From: Streptomyces qaidamensis | GTDB lineage: Bacteria; Actinomycetota; Actinomycetes; Streptomycetales; Streptomycetaceae | Direction: 5' to 3' | DNA: 64,000 bases | NCBI RefSeq assembly: GCF_001611795.1 | Contig: NZ_CP015098.1 | Span: 8,122,001-8,186,000 of the forward strand | In this document: piece by piece, positions 8,537-17,288 of the stretch | How positions within the stretch are numbered: the stretch's first letter is position 1 | Layout: the number at the start of each line of letters is the position of its first letter | Position numbers and translations under genes: made by a program | The notes under the pieces: model-generated | The model's input: the letters and a program-made list of their open reading frames with translations, nothing else | The model's database searches: none | What the model was told of the DNA's origin: nothing

Positions 8537-9010
8537 ATGAGCGCACGACTGGACGTCTTCGCCATCCCGAGCGCGAGCAAGGTCGTCAAGCAGTTCACCG
8601 CCGTGGGACGGCTGGTCGTGGAGTCACCGCTGCCGGCCGCGACCCGGGAACTGGTCTCGCTCCGCACGAGCCAGATCAACGGATGCGCGGTCTGCATCGA
8701 CATGCACAGCAAGGAGGCCACCGCCGCGGGCGAGAGCGCCGTACGGCTCCACCTGGTCGCGGCGTGGCGGGAGGCCACGGTCTTCACCGACGCCGAGCGC
8801 GCCGCGCTGGAGCTGGCCGAGCAGGGGACCCGCATCGCGGACGGCGCCGGCGGGGTCCCGGACGAGGTGTGGGAGCGGGCCGCCAAGCACTACGACGAGG
8901 AGCAGCTCATGGCGCTGGTCACCCTCATCGCCTTCATGAACACCGCGAACCGGCTGAACGTCATGCTGGAGCAGCCGGCGGGGGACTACCAGCCCGGCCA
9001 GTTCAAGTAG
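8537..9010 (+). CDS. AhpD/carboxymuconolactone decarboxylase-like protein
   Basis: This 157-residue all-helical protein has the AhpD-type motif C50-x2-C53-x3-H57 in INGCAVCIDMH. That motif supports alkylhydroperoxidase (thiol peroxidase) activity in this family. ATG 8537 is preceded by GAGGAG at 8525-8530 and is preferred to longer in-frame starts. It sits alone after the mannosidase remnant and converges on the GntR regulator, with a hairpin between them. The role is likely peroxide detoxification, but the reductant is unknown. Confidence 0.88.
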   Translation: MSARLDVFAIPSASKVVKQFTAVGRLVVESPLPAATRELVSLRTSQINGCAVCIDMHSKEATAAGESAVRLHLVAAWREATVFTDAERAALELAEQGTRIADGAGGVPDEVWERAAKHYDEEQLMALVTLIAFMNTANRLNVMLEQPAGDYQPGQFK

Positions 9011-9021
9011 ACAAGGAGCAC

Positions 9022-9048
9022 CGGGCCCTGGGCGTCGCCTAGGGCCCG
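9022..9048. terminator. Shared hairpin between convergent genes
   Basis: CGGGCCCT (9022-9029) and AGGGCCCG (9041-9048) form a stem whose right arm overlaps the stop codon of the regulator on the other strand. It can serve both directions. Confidence 0.55.
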
Positions 9049-9743
9049 AGCTGTGTTCGCAGCCACTCCTCCACCTCGCCGACGTGCGCGGCCGCCGCCG
9101 CGCGGGCCGCCTCCGGGTCACGGGCCGCCAGGGCGCGGTGGATCGCCGCGTGCTCGCGGCGGGTGCGGGCGAAGGCGCCTTCCTCCTGGTAGCCGCGCCA
9201 GACGCGGGCCCGGAACGTCCGGGACGACAGGCCCTCCAGGATGGCGGCCATGGTCTCGTTGCCCGCGGCGGCCGCGATCTCCCGGTGGAAGGCCAGGTCG
9301 TGGGCGAGGATCTCCTCCGGATCGTCCGTGGCGTTCATCGCCGTCAGGTGCTTCTCCACCTCGGCCAGCTGGTCCGCGGTGATCCGTGCGGCGGCCAGCG
9401 CCGTCGCCGTCGACTCCAGGATCCGCCGGATCTCCAGGAGTTCGACCAGTTGCGGGCCGCGCGACAGGTCCGCCACGACGCCGAAGGTCTCCAGCAGGTC
9501 GCCGGCCTCCAGCCGGGTGACGTAGATGCCCGAGCCGTGCCGGGCCTCCAGCACGCCCATGACCGTGAGCGCGCGGATCGCCTCCCGCATCGAGCTGCGG
9601 GAGATGCCGAGCCGGGCGGCCAGATCGCGTTCGGTCGGCAGCCGCTGGCCCGGCTCCAGCCTGCCCTCGCCGATCATGGCCTTGATCCGCTCGATGGCGC
9701 GCTGCGTCACGGTGCCCTTCTGCGGGGCTGACTCGTCGTCCAC
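9039..9743 (-). CDS. GntR family regulator, FadR subfamily (FCD domain)
   Basis: The protein has 234 residues. Residues 10-75 are a winged helix with RLPTERDLAARLGISRSSMR and HGSGIYVTR. Residues 95-225 are an all-helical FCD ligand domain with DLAFHREI and HAAIHRAL, which hold the Asp/His metal ligands. FCD regulators usually sense small carboxylates or sugar acids and repress catabolic genes. A perfect operator of the matching type lies 46 nt upstream, and an L-fucose-type operon starts just beyond. It is the likely repressor of both itself and that operon. Confidence 0.9.
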   Translation of the reverse strand: MDDESAPQKGTVTQRAIERIKAMIGEGRLEPGQRLPTERDLAARLGISRSSMREAIRALTVMGVLEARHGSGIYVTRLEAGDLLETFGVVADLSRGPQLVELLEIRRILESTATALAAARITADQLAEVEKHLTAMNATDDPEEILAHDLAFHREIAAAAGNETMAAILEGLSSRTFRARVWRGYQEEGAFARTRREHAAIHRALAARDPEAARAAAAAHVGEVEEWLRTQLGP

Positions 9744-9788
9744 GCCACTCCTCCGATCACAGCGCTCCGGCGCAGTCTAACCATCAGG

Positions 9789-9801
9789 GTGGTCGGACCA
9801 C
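9789..9801. promoter_or_regulatory. GntR/FadR-type operator
   Basis: GTGGTCGGACCAC is a perfect palindrome and contains the FadR-type core TGGTNNNACCA. It lies between the regulator and the sugar operon. A weaker match, TGGTCTGATAA, at 9854-9864 overlaps the probable -10 area and could be a second site. Confidence 0.75.
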
Positions 9802-9914
9802 TACGGGTCGAAGGTGCGAAAAGTCGCGGCCCGAGGCTGTTCTGGCGTGGGATTGGTCTGATAAGTATGCGGGCATCTGCTGGAACGCCGGTCGATGGGA
9901 GCTCCCTGAGATGC

Positions 9915-10226
9915 ACCAAGGGCAAGACGCTCTTCGGCATGCCCGACAGCTTCTACGCGCCGGCCACCACCACGTTCCTCACCGTGCCGCTGTCGGTGTG
10001 GCTCGCCGCGATCGCCTTCGCGGCCGCGGTGATCGGCGGCATCGCCCTCGACGGCGGTAGAGGCACCATGTCCGGCGCCCTCACCGGCGTACTCCTTCCG
10101 GGGGTCGCACAGAACCTGCTCACCCTCGCGCAGGTGCCGTCGTTCTGGATCCAGGCAATCCACGGCGGAATCATCCTGGTCGCCCTCATGATCGCCCGGG
10201 TCACCACGGGCCGCGCCCAGGACTGA
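9915..10226 (+). pseudogene. Internally deleted sugar ABC transporter permease (RbsC type)
   Basis: The frame joins two distant parts of a ribose/rhamnose-type permease. The first is LFGMPDSFYAPATTTFLTVP then LSVWLAAIAFAA. The second is VIGGIALDGGRGTMSGALTG then LLPGVAQNLLTLAQVPSFWI, running to the C-terminus. About 100 residues that normally lie between them are missing, as is the whole N-terminal half. No ATPase or binding protein is nearby. It was probably the transporter of the downstream operon. The last 100 residues are open and might still be translated. Confidence 0.7.
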
Positions 10227-10261
10227 CCTCCCGCCTCCTGCACCCGACCGAAAGGCCCTCC

Positions 10262-11605
10262 GTGTCCCCGACGCCCGCCCGCATCACCGCGGTCGACACC
10301 CACGACATCCGCTTCCCCACCTCACGCGAACTCGACGGCTCCGACGCGATGAACCCGGACCCCGACTACTCGGCGGCCTACGTCGTCCTGCGCACGGACG
10401 CGCCCGACGGGCACGAGGGGCACGGATTCGCCTTCACCATCGGGCGGGGCAACGAGGTGCAGGTCGCCGCGATCGAGGCGCTGCGCGGGCATCTGGTCGG
10501 CCGGGACCTGGACGAGCTGTGCGCCGACCCCTCCACCGTGAACCGAGACCTGATCGGCGACAGCCAGCTGCGCTGGCTCGGACCCGAGAAGGGCGTGATG
10601 CACATGGCGATCGGCGCCGTCGTCAACGCCGTGTGGGACCTGGCCGCCAAGCGCGCCGGCCTGCCGCTGTGGCGGCTGCTCGCCGAGGCCGAACCCGAAT
10701 GGATCGTCCGCCAGGTCGACTTCCGCTACCTCACCGACGCCCTCACCCCCGAGGAGGCCCTGACCCTCCTGCGCCGGGGCCGGCAGGGCGCGAAGGAGCG
10801 CACGGCCCGCCTGCTGGAGCGCGGCTACCCCGCCTACACCACCTCGCCCGGCTGGCTCGGCTACGACGACGAGAAACTGACCCGGCTCGCGTCCCAGGCC
10901 GTCGCCGACGGCTTCCGGCAGATCAAACTGAAGGTCGGCGCCGACCTCGACGACGACATCCGCCGCTGCCGCGTGGCGCGCTCGGTCATCGGGCCCGACG
11001 TCCGGATGGCCGTCGACGCCAACCAGCGCTGGGACGTCGACGAGGCGATCCGCTGGACCAAGGCCCTCGCCGCGTTCGACCCCTACTGGATCGAGGAACC
11101 CACCAGCCCCGACGACGTCCTCGGCCACGCGGCGATCCGCCGGGCCGTCGCCCCCGTGAAGGTCGCCACCGGCGAACACGTGCAGAACCGGATCGTCTTC
11201 AAACAGCTCCTCCAGGCCGGTGCGCTCGACATCGTCCAGATCGACGCGGCCCGCGTCGGTGGCGTCCCCGAGAACCTCGCGATCCTGCTGCTCGCCGCCA
11301 AGTCCGGCGTGCCGGTCTGCCCGCACGCGGGCGGCGTCGGCCTGTGCGAACTCGTCCAGCACCTGTCGATGTTCGACTACGTGGCCCTCACCGGCACCAC
11401 CGAGGACCGCGTCATCGAGTACGTCGACCACCTGCACGACCACTTCCTCGACCCGGTGGTGATCCGCGAAGGTCACTACACGGCACCCACCGCGCCGGGC
11501 TTCTCGGCGGCCATGCGGCCCGAGTCGCTGGCGCGGTACACCTACCCGGGCGGCGCGTTCTGGGCCGCCGACCTCGACGAGACGAAGAGGGAGCAGGCCG
11601 AATGA
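10262..11605 (+). CDS. L-fuconate dehydratase-like enolase-superfamily enzyme
   Basis: This 447-residue enzyme has the length and segments of L-fuconate dehydratase, which turns L-fuconate into 2-keto-3-deoxy-L-fuconate. The catalytic pair Lys222-x-Lys224 sits in IKLKVG. Metal ligands Asp252, Glu278 and a Glu near 305 in TGEH are present. The general acid His in CPHAGG is near 355. These sit four residues later than in the characterised enzyme as I recall it. The start is GTG 10262 after GAAAGG. It opens a five-gene chain, and ATGA at its end starts the next gene. Confidence 0.88.
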   Translation: MSPTPARITAVDTHDIRFPTSRELDGSDAMNPDPDYSAAYVVLRTDAPDGHEGHGFAFTIGRGNEVQVAAIEALRGHLVGRDLDELCADPSTVNRDLIGDSQLRWLGPEKGVMHMAIGAVVNAVWDLAAKRAGLPLWRLLAEAEPEWIVRQVDFRYLTDALTPEEALTLLRRGRQGAKERTARLLERGYPAYTTSPGWLGYDDEKLTRLASQAVADGFRQIKLKVGADLDDDIRRCRVARSVIGPDVRMAVDANQRWDVDEAIRWTKALAAFDPYWIEEPTSPDDVLGHAAIRRAVAPVKVATGEHVQNRIVFKQLLQAGALDIVQIDAARVGGVPENLAILLLAAKSGVPVCPHAGGVGLCELVQHLSMFDYVALTGTTEDRVIEYVDHLHDHFLDPVVIREGHYTAPTAPGFSAAMRPESLARYTYPGGAFWAADLDETKREQAE

Positions 11606-12360
11606 GCGACTTCGAGGGGCTGAATGCCCTGGTGACGGGCGGCGCCTCCGGCATCGGCCGGGCCACCGCCGAACTCCTGGCCGAGCGCGGCGCCCGGGTC
11701 GCCGTCCTCGACCTGGACCCGTCGTCCGTCGGCAAGCCGCTGTTCGCCCACCGCGCGGACGTCACCGACGACGCGTCCGTGCGCCACGCCGTCACGGCCG
11801 CGGTCGCCGACCTCGGCGGCGTCCTCGATGTCCTGGTGAACAACGCGGGCATCGGCGCTCAGGGCACCGTCGAGGACAACCCCGACGACGAGTGGCACCG
11901 CGTCTACGACGTCAACGTGCTCGGCATGGTGCGCACCACCCGCGCCTGTCTGCCCCACCTGCGCGCCTCCGGGCACGCGGCGATCGTCAACACCTGTTCC
12001 ATCGCGGCCACCGCGGGCCTGCCGCACCGCGCCCTGTACAGCGCCACCAAGGGCGCGGTGTACTCCCTGACCCTCGCCATGGCCGCCGACCACGTCCGCG
12101 AGGGCATCCGCGTCAACTGCGTCAACCCGGGCACGGTCGACACCCCGTGGGTCGGCCGCCTCCTCGACGCCGCGCCCGATCCGGCCGCCGAACGGGCCGC
12201 CCTGGAGGCCCGCCAGCCCACCGGCAGGCTGGTCTCCGCGACCGAGGTCGCGGGCGCCATCGCCTACCTGGCGAGCCCCCACTCCGGCGCCACCACCGGC
12301 ACCGCGCTCGCCGTCGACGGAGGCATGCAGGGCCTGCGGCTGCGCCCGGTGGCCCGGTGA
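11602..12360 (+). CDS. SDR dehydrogenase, probable 2-keto-3-deoxy-L-fuconate dehydrogenase
   Basis: This 252-residue classical SDR has TGGASGIG for NAD(P), LVNNAGIG, the Ser of NTCSIAAT and YSATK (catalytic Tyr and Lys). In non-phosphorylative L-fucose degradation an SDR oxidises 2-keto-3-deoxy-L-fuconate to the 2,4-diketo acid. Its place directly after the dehydratase supports that step, but SDR substrate cannot be read from sequence. It overlaps the previous gene by ATGA and the next by GTGA. Confidence 0.85.
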   Translation: MSDFEGLNALVTGGASGIGRATAELLAERGARVAVLDLDPSSVGKPLFAHRADVTDDASVRHAVTAAVADLGGVLDVLVNNAGIGAQGTVEDNPDDEWHRVYDVNVLGMVRTTRACLPHLRASGHAAIVNTCSIAATAGLPHRALYSATKGAVYSLTLAMAADHVREGIRVNCVNPGTVDTPWVGRLLDAAPDPAAERAALEARQPTGRLVSATEVAGAIAYLASPHSGATTGTALAVDGGMQGLRLRPVAR

Positions 12361-13343
12361 ACCGGCTCGGCGCCAGCGGCGTCGAGGTCAGCGCCCTGTC
12401 CTTCGGCGCCGCCGCCATCGGCAACCTGTACACCGAGGTCGGCGAGGAGCAGGCGCACGAGGCCGTGGACGCCGCCTGGCAGCGGGGCATCCGCTACTTC
12501 GACACCGCACCGCACTACGGCCTCGGCCTGTCCGAACGCCGCCTGGGCGCCGCCCTGCGCGAGCGCCCCCGGGACCGCTACACGATCTCCACGAAGGTGG
12601 GCCGCCGCCTGGAGCCCTCGGGCGGCACCGGCGACGATCTCGGGGGCGGCTTCGCCGTGCCTGCGACCCACCGCCGCGTGTGGGACTTCAGCGCCGACGG
12701 CGTACGCCGCACCCTGGAGGCCAGCCTGGAACGCCTCGGCCTCGACAGGGTCGACGTCGTCTACCTCCACGACCCGGACGACCACGCCGAACGGGCCTTC
12801 CGTGAGGGCTACCCCGCGCTGGAGAGGCTCCGCTCCGAGGGCGTGGTGGGTGCGATCGGCGCCGGGATGAACCAGGCGGAGATGCTCACCCGCTTCGTCC
12901 GGGACACCGACGTCGACGTGGTCCTGTGCGCCGGCCGCTACACCCTGCTCGACCAGAGCGCCCTCACCGGCCTGCTGCCCGCGGCCCACGAACGCGGCAC
13001 GTCCGTCGTCATCGGCGGCGCCTTCAACTCCGGCCTGCTGGCGAACCCCAGACCCGGCGCCACGTACAACTACACCGCTGCGCCCTCCGAGCTGGTCGAC
13101 AGGGCCCTGCGGCTGAAGTCCGTCGCCCACCGCCACGGCACCACGCTGCGCGCCGCCGCCCTGGCCTTCTGCGCGGCCCACCCGGCCGTCGCCAGCGTCC
13201 TCGTCGGCGCCCGCTCGGCCCACGAAGTGCGCGACTGCGCCCACCAGTTCGCCGCCCGGGTACCCGCCGGGTTCTGGCAGGACCTGCGCGACAACGGCCT
13301 GCTGCCCGCCGACGCGCCGGTTCCGGGCGAGGAGGCGTCATGA
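12357..13343 (+). CDS. Aldo/keto reductase, probable L-fucose dehydrogenase
   Basis: This 328-residue (beta/alpha)8 enzyme has the AKR signature FDTAPHYGLGLSERRLG with its catalytic Tyr, plus HDPDD and a C-terminal ASVLVGARSAHEV for NAD(P) binding. AKRs of this shape oxidise L-fucose or related sugars to the lactone. In this operon it should feed the lactonase encoded two genes on. Start GTG 12357 overlaps the SDR stop (GTGA). Confidence 0.85.
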   Translation: MNRLGASGVEVSALSFGAAAIGNLYTEVGEEQAHEAVDAAWQRGIRYFDTAPHYGLGLSERRLGAALRERPRDRYTISTKVGRRLEPSGGTGDDLGGGFAVPATHRRVWDFSADGVRRTLEASLERLGLDRVDVVYLHDPDDHAERAFREGYPALERLRSEGVVGAIGAGMNQAEMLTRFVRDTDVDVVLCAGRYTLLDQSALTGLLPAAHERGTSVVIGGAFNSGLLANPRPGATYNYTAAPSELVDRALRLKSVAHRHGTTLRAAALAFCAAHPAVASVLVGARSAHEVRDCAHQFAARVPAGFWQDLRDNGLLPADAPVPGEEAS

Positions 13344-13657
13344 GAGTCGCCCTGCACACCAAGGTCCGCGCCGACCGCGTCGCGGAGTACGAGGCGGCCC
13401 ACCGCGAGGTGCCGGAGGAGCTCACCGACGCCATCCGCGCCGCCGGCGCCACCTCCTGGACGATCTGGCGCGGCGGAACCGATCTCTTCCACGTGCTGGA
13501 GTGCGAGGACTACGCCCGGCTCCTCGCCGAACTGGAGAGACTGCCGGTCAACGTCGCCTGGCAGGCCCGCATGGCCGACCTGCTGGACGTCGTGCACGAC
13601 TACTCCGGCGAGGGCGCGGACGCCGGCCTGCCCGTCGTCTGGGAGCTGCCGTCATGA
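13340..13657 (+). CDS. L-rhamnose/L-fucose mutarotase family (RhaM-like)
   Basis: This 105-residue ferredoxin-like protein interconverts sugar anomers. RVALHTKVRADRVAEYEAAH, the central TSWTIWRGGTDLFHVLECED and the terminal VVWEL match RhaM-type mutarotases. It would supply the anomer used by the dehydrogenase. It overlaps both neighbours by ATGA, so it is translated with them. Confidence 0.9.
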   Translation: MRVALHTKVRADRVAEYEAAHREVPEELTDAIRAAGATSWTIWRGGTDLFHVLECEDYARLLAELERLPVNVAWQARMADLLDVVHDYSGEGADAGLPVVWELPS

Positions 13658-14487
13658 CCGTCGTCGACGCCCACCACCACGTGTGGGACCTGTCCGTACG
13701 GGACCAGGACTGGATCACCGGCCCCGAACTCGCCCCCCTGCGCCGCACCTTCACGATGCAGGACCTTGAACCCGAGGCGAGGGCCGCCGGAGTGGGCCGC
13801 ACGGTCCTCGTCCAGACGATCACCGTGCCCGGGGAGACCCCGGAGTTCCTGGCCCTGGCCGAGGAACACGACCTGATCGCGGGCGTCGTCGGCTGGACCG
13901 ACCTCACCCGCCCCGACGTCGCCGACGAACTCGCCCGGCTGCGCGAACTGCCCGGCGGGCCGTACCTCAAGGGCATCCGCCACCAGGTCCAGGGCGAGTC
14001 CGACCCCGCTTGGCTGCTGCGCGCGGACGTCCGGCGCGGACTGGCCGCCGTCGCCGACGCCGGACTGGTCTACGATCTCGTCGTCCTGCCCCACCAGCTC
14101 CCGGCCTGCGTCCGGGCCGCCGAGGACCTGCCCGGCCTCACTTTCGTCCTCGACCACCTGGGCAAACCGCCCATCGCCTCGGGCGCCCTCGAACCCTGGG
14201 CGTCCGGCCTGCGCGCCCTCGCCGCCCTGCCGAACACGGCGGCCAAGCTGTCCGGCCTGGTCACCGAGGCCGACCTCGCCTCCTGGACCGTCGAGGACCT
14301 GCGCCCCTACGCCGACGCGGCCCTGGAGGCCTTCGGGCCCGGCAGGCTGATGTACGGCTCGGACTGGCCGGTGTCCACTCTCGGGGCGGCCTACGGAGAC
14401 ATCCTCGACGCCACGCGCCGGCTGACCGACCCGCACGATCACCCGCAGATCTTCGAGACCACCGCCACCCGCGTCTACGGCCTGTGA
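13654..14487 (+). CDS. Amidohydrolase family lactonase, probable L-fucono-lactonase
   Basis: This 277-residue TIM-barrel metal hydrolase starts VDAHHHVWDL (His-x-His) and has GIRHQVQGE, LDHLGKPPI and MYGSDWPVS, the conserved blocks of the amidohydrolase_2 family. It should open the L-fuconolactone made by the aldo/keto reductase. It is the last gene of the chain. The final 2,4-diketo-acid hydrolase of the pathway is not in the window. Its last 13 nt overlap the convergent membrane-protein gene. Confidence 0.87.
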   Translation: MTVVDAHHHVWDLSVRDQDWITGPELAPLRRTFTMQDLEPEARAAGVGRTVLVQTITVPGETPEFLALAEEHDLIAGVVGWTDLTRPDVADELARLRELPGGPYLKGIRHQVQGESDPAWLLRADVRRGLAAVADAGLVYDLVVLPHQLPACVRAAEDLPGLTFVLDHLGKPPIASGALEPWASGLRALAALPNTAAKLSGLVTEADLASWTVEDLRPYADAALEAFGPGRLMYGSDWPVSTLGAAYGDILDATRRLTDPHDHPQIFETTATRVYGL

Positions 14488-15896
14488 ACCGGTCCCGCCA
14501 GACGGGTCGGCGGCAGGTACTCCCGCACGAACGTCCGCTCCCAGCACGCGCCCGTCTCCCGCAGCTCGCGCCACGTCGTGTAGCGGTACCGGAACAGGCG
14601 GGCGCGCACGTACCGCGGGGGCTCGTCCGGCGGGAAAGGCGAGCGGCGCAGCAGCTTCAGGGTGTCCCGGTCGTTCTCCAGCAGCCGCTCCATCAGCGTG
14701 CCGAACCAGGCGTCGGCGTAGGCGGGGGAGAGGGCCGCGAACCACATCAGCCAGTCGAGCCGCAGGTGATAGGGCGCGAACTGGCGGGGCCAGCGCCGCG
14801 GATCGCCCGGCTTGCCCTTGAACTCGTACTCCCGCCAGTCCGAGCCGGCACGCGGTACGTCATCCCGGGTGCCCTCCACCACCACCTCGTACCGCACCCG
14901 GCTCACGCTGCCGAACGCCCCGTAGGTGTTGACCAGATGGATCGGGTCGAAGGAGCGGTTCATCACCTGCCGGCGGGACAGCATGTTGCGTACCGGCCGG
15001 TAGCTGAGGCCCACCAGCAGTGTGGCCACCACGAGGACCACCACCACGAACCACAGGGGAGCTTCGGGCACCTCGGGCGGATCGGCCGGGAAGCGCACCA
15101 CCGACAGCGCCAGCACGATCGTGATCCAGTTCAGCCAGGAGAAGTTGCCCGACAGCACCAGCCACAGCTGGGTGACGATCATCAGCGAGGCGGCGGCCGT
15201 CGCGACGGGCTGCGGCGTGAACAGCAGGAACGGCACCACGAGCTGGGTGACGTGGTTCGCGGCCACCTCGACGCGGTGCAGGGGCCGGGGCAGATGGTGG
15301 AAGAACCAGCTCAGCGGACCCGGCATGGGCTGGGTCTCGTGATGGTGGTCCAGGCAGGTGAGCTTGCGCCAGCACGCGTCGCCGCGCATCTTGATCAGCC
15401 CCGCGCCGAACTCCACCCGGAACAGGATCCACCGCAGCAGGAACAGCACCACGACCGGCGGCGCCACCTCGTCGTTGCCGAGGAACACGGCGAGGAACCC
15501 GACTTCCAGCAGCAGTGACTCCCAGCCGAACGAGTACCAGGTCTGCCCGACGTTGACGATCGACAGGTACAGCGCCCACGGCACCAGCCACAGCAGCATC
15601 CCGCCCCACAGCGGAAGCAGCGAGTCCAGCCCGGCCAGCAGCGCCGCCGCCACCGCGCAGCCCGCCCAGGCGCAGAGCGCGAAGAAGCGGTCCGAGTAGT
15701 GCCACTGGAACAGGCTCGGCGCCCGCCGGAACGGCACCCGCTCCACGAACCGCGGCACGGGCAGCATGCCGCGCCGCCCGATCAGCGGACGGAACTGGAG
15801 GGCCGCTGTCAGGAACGCCACCAGATACACGGCGGCCAACGCCCGCTGGAAGACCAGCCGGGTCAGCCAGTAGTCGGATGCGGTGAACCACTCCAC
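14475..15896 (-). CDS. Lipase maturation factor (LMF) family membrane protein
   Basis: This 473-residue protein has about eight membrane segments between residues 15 and 310 and then a cytosolic or periplasmic tail. YWLTRLVFQRALAAVYLVAF, SFGWESLLLE, RWILFRVEFGAGLIKMRGD and the later AFGSVSRVRYEVVVEGT plus FAPYHLRLDWLMWFAALSP are hallmarks of LMF1-type proteins. In animals LMF1 helps lipases fold in the ER. The bacterial role is unknown. The protein stands alone and divergent from a lipoprotein gene. Confidence 0.88.
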   Translation of the reverse strand: MEWFTASDYWLTRLVFQRALAAVYLVAFLTAALQFRPLIGRRGMLPVPRFVERVPFRRAPSLFQWHYSDRFFALCAWAGCAVAAALLAGLDSLLPLWGGMLLWLVPWALYLSIVNVGQTWYSFGWESLLLEVGFLAVFLGNDEVAPPVVVLFLLRWILFRVEFGAGLIKMRGDACWRKLTCLDHHHETQPMPGPLSWFFHHLPRPLHRVEVAANHVTQLVVPFLLFTPQPVATAAASLMIVTQLWLVLSGNFSWLNWITIVLALSVVRFPADPPEVPEAPLWFVVVVLVVATLLVGLSYRPVRNMLSRRQVMNRSFDPIHLVNTYGAFGSVSRVRYEVVVEGTRDDVPRAGSDWREYEFKGKPGDPRRWPRQFAPYHLRLDWLMWFAALSPAYADAWFGTLMERLLENDRDTLKLLRRSPFPPDEPPRYVRARLFRYRYTTWRELRETGACWERTFVREYLPPTRLAGPVHRP

Positions 15897-16040
15897 GGCC
15901 GTGCGCTCCTCCTCCCTGCGCGGCGCATGAGTCCGCTGTCACGCTCCGTGTGCCGTCGCTCCGGTTGCGTAACCCGAGTGAGCGAACCAAACAATAGTGA
16001 CGAACGGCCGGAAACGGGCCGAGGTGAGCGGGAGGGCGAG

Positions 16041-17207
16041 GTGCGGACATCCACCGGGGCCTCCTTCCTGGCCTGCGTGCTCTCGGCGGCGCTCCTCTCG
16101 GGCTGCGGCGGCGCCACCGGTCGCGGCGGCAGCACCGGTCTCGGCGACGACGCGGGCGCCGGTGGTGAACTCCTCCTCCAGCCGGCAGCCGATCCGGGGC
16201 CCGACCCCTTCACGGATTCCACGGCCCTCACGGCGGCTACCCCGTCCCCCGCCCCGCGAACGCCGGCCGGCACCGACCGGGCCTCCACCGCCTCGGGCGG
16301 GCCGCGCTCCCTCTCCGGCAAAACGCCCGGCCTGTACGGCGGCACCGAGCGGACCGGCAGCTGCGACATCGGCCGGCAGGTCGGCCGGCTCACCCGCGAC
16401 CCCGTCCGGGGCCGCGCCTTCGCCGGGGCCGCGGGCATCTCCCCGGCGTCCCTCCCCGACCATGTGCGCGCACTGACGCCGGTCGTCCTGCGCGCCGACA
16501 CCCGCGTCACCGGCCACGGCTTCCGGGCCGGACGGATCACCCGCCACCAGTCCGTCCTCCAGGCCGGCACCGCCGTCCTGGTCGACGACCGCGGCCTGCC
16601 GCGCCTGCGCTGCGCCTGCGGCAACCCGCTCCGCCCTCCGGTGGCGCCGCGCGGCACACCGGTCACCACAGGCACGCCCTGGCCCGGTTACCGCCCCGGC
16701 GAGGCGATCGTGGTGCCCCCCGCGCCGCGGGCCGTCACCGGCTTCACGATCATCGACAGCGCCACCCGGGCCTGGATCGAGCGCCGCACCGGCCACGACG
16801 TACGCCACGACCGGGCCCTGCCCCCGCCGAGCTGGGCGACACACCCACCGCAGCCGCCCCGGACTCCCGACCCGGACCCGGGCCCCGGCACGCGCAGCGC
16901 ATCCCCCCGGGACGTCCCGGCAGACGCGAGCCTCCCCGACACGAACACGAACACGAACACGAACACGGGCCCGCTCACGGACACCGGCAGCACGGACACG
17001 GACATCGACACGCCCGTACCGCCAGCCGTGGAGACCACCCCGCCTCCCGGCCGGCCGGCCGAACCGGAGGATTCCGGCGAGCCGGACGAGGCCGGACCCG
17101 ACGCCGTCCCGGACAACCCCGACCCGCCCGACGGCGCCGGGCTCATTCCCGACGACAGGGCCGCCCGACGCATCCCCGACAGCTCCACAAACGTCTTCAC
17201 CGACTGA
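16041..17207 (+). CDS. DUF6777-like secreted lipoprotein
   Basis: The protein has 388 residues. A GTG start after GGAGGG leads a lipoprotein signal with lipobox LLSGC. The domain (residues about 45-230) includes LLQPAADPGPDPFTDSTA, TPGLYGGT, SVLQAGTAVLVDDRGLPRLR and a CACGNP loop; the rest is Pro/Asp/Thr-rich and probably disordered. These blocks match DUF6777 as I remember it; no function is known. The tail holds a (Thr-Asn)4 run from a 6-bp DNA repeat. Confidence 0.75.
   Translation: MRTSTGASFLACVLSAALLSGCGGATGRGGSTGLGDDAGAGGELLLQPAADPGPDPFTDSTALTAATPSPAPRTPAGTDRASTASGGPRSLSGKTPGLYGGTERTGSCDIGRQVGRLTRDPVRGRAFAGAAGISPASLPDHVRALTPVVLRADTRVTGHGFRAGRITRHQSVLQAGTAVLVDDRGLPRLRCACGNPLRPPVAPRGTPVTTGTPWPGYRPGEAIVVPPAPRAVTGFTIIDSATRAWIERRTGHDVRHDRALPPPSWATHPPQPPRTPDPDPGPGTRSASPRDVPADASLPDTNTNTNTNTGPLTDTGSTDTDIDTPVPPAVETTPPPGRPAEPEDSGEPDEAGPDAVPDNPDPPDGAGLIPDDRAARRIPDSSTNVFTD
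16941..16967 (+). repeat. 6-bp microsatellite inside the lipoprotein gene
   Basis: ACGAAC is repeated four times and followed by ACG, coding Thr-Asn repeats. Slippage would keep the frame and change tail length. Confidence 0.85.
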
Positions 17208-17288
17208 GGGCCGGTCCGGGGGAGCGGCTCGTAGACTCGGCACATCCATCCGGTCGAAGAATCGGACGAATCCTGGCAAGGTGGGCCC

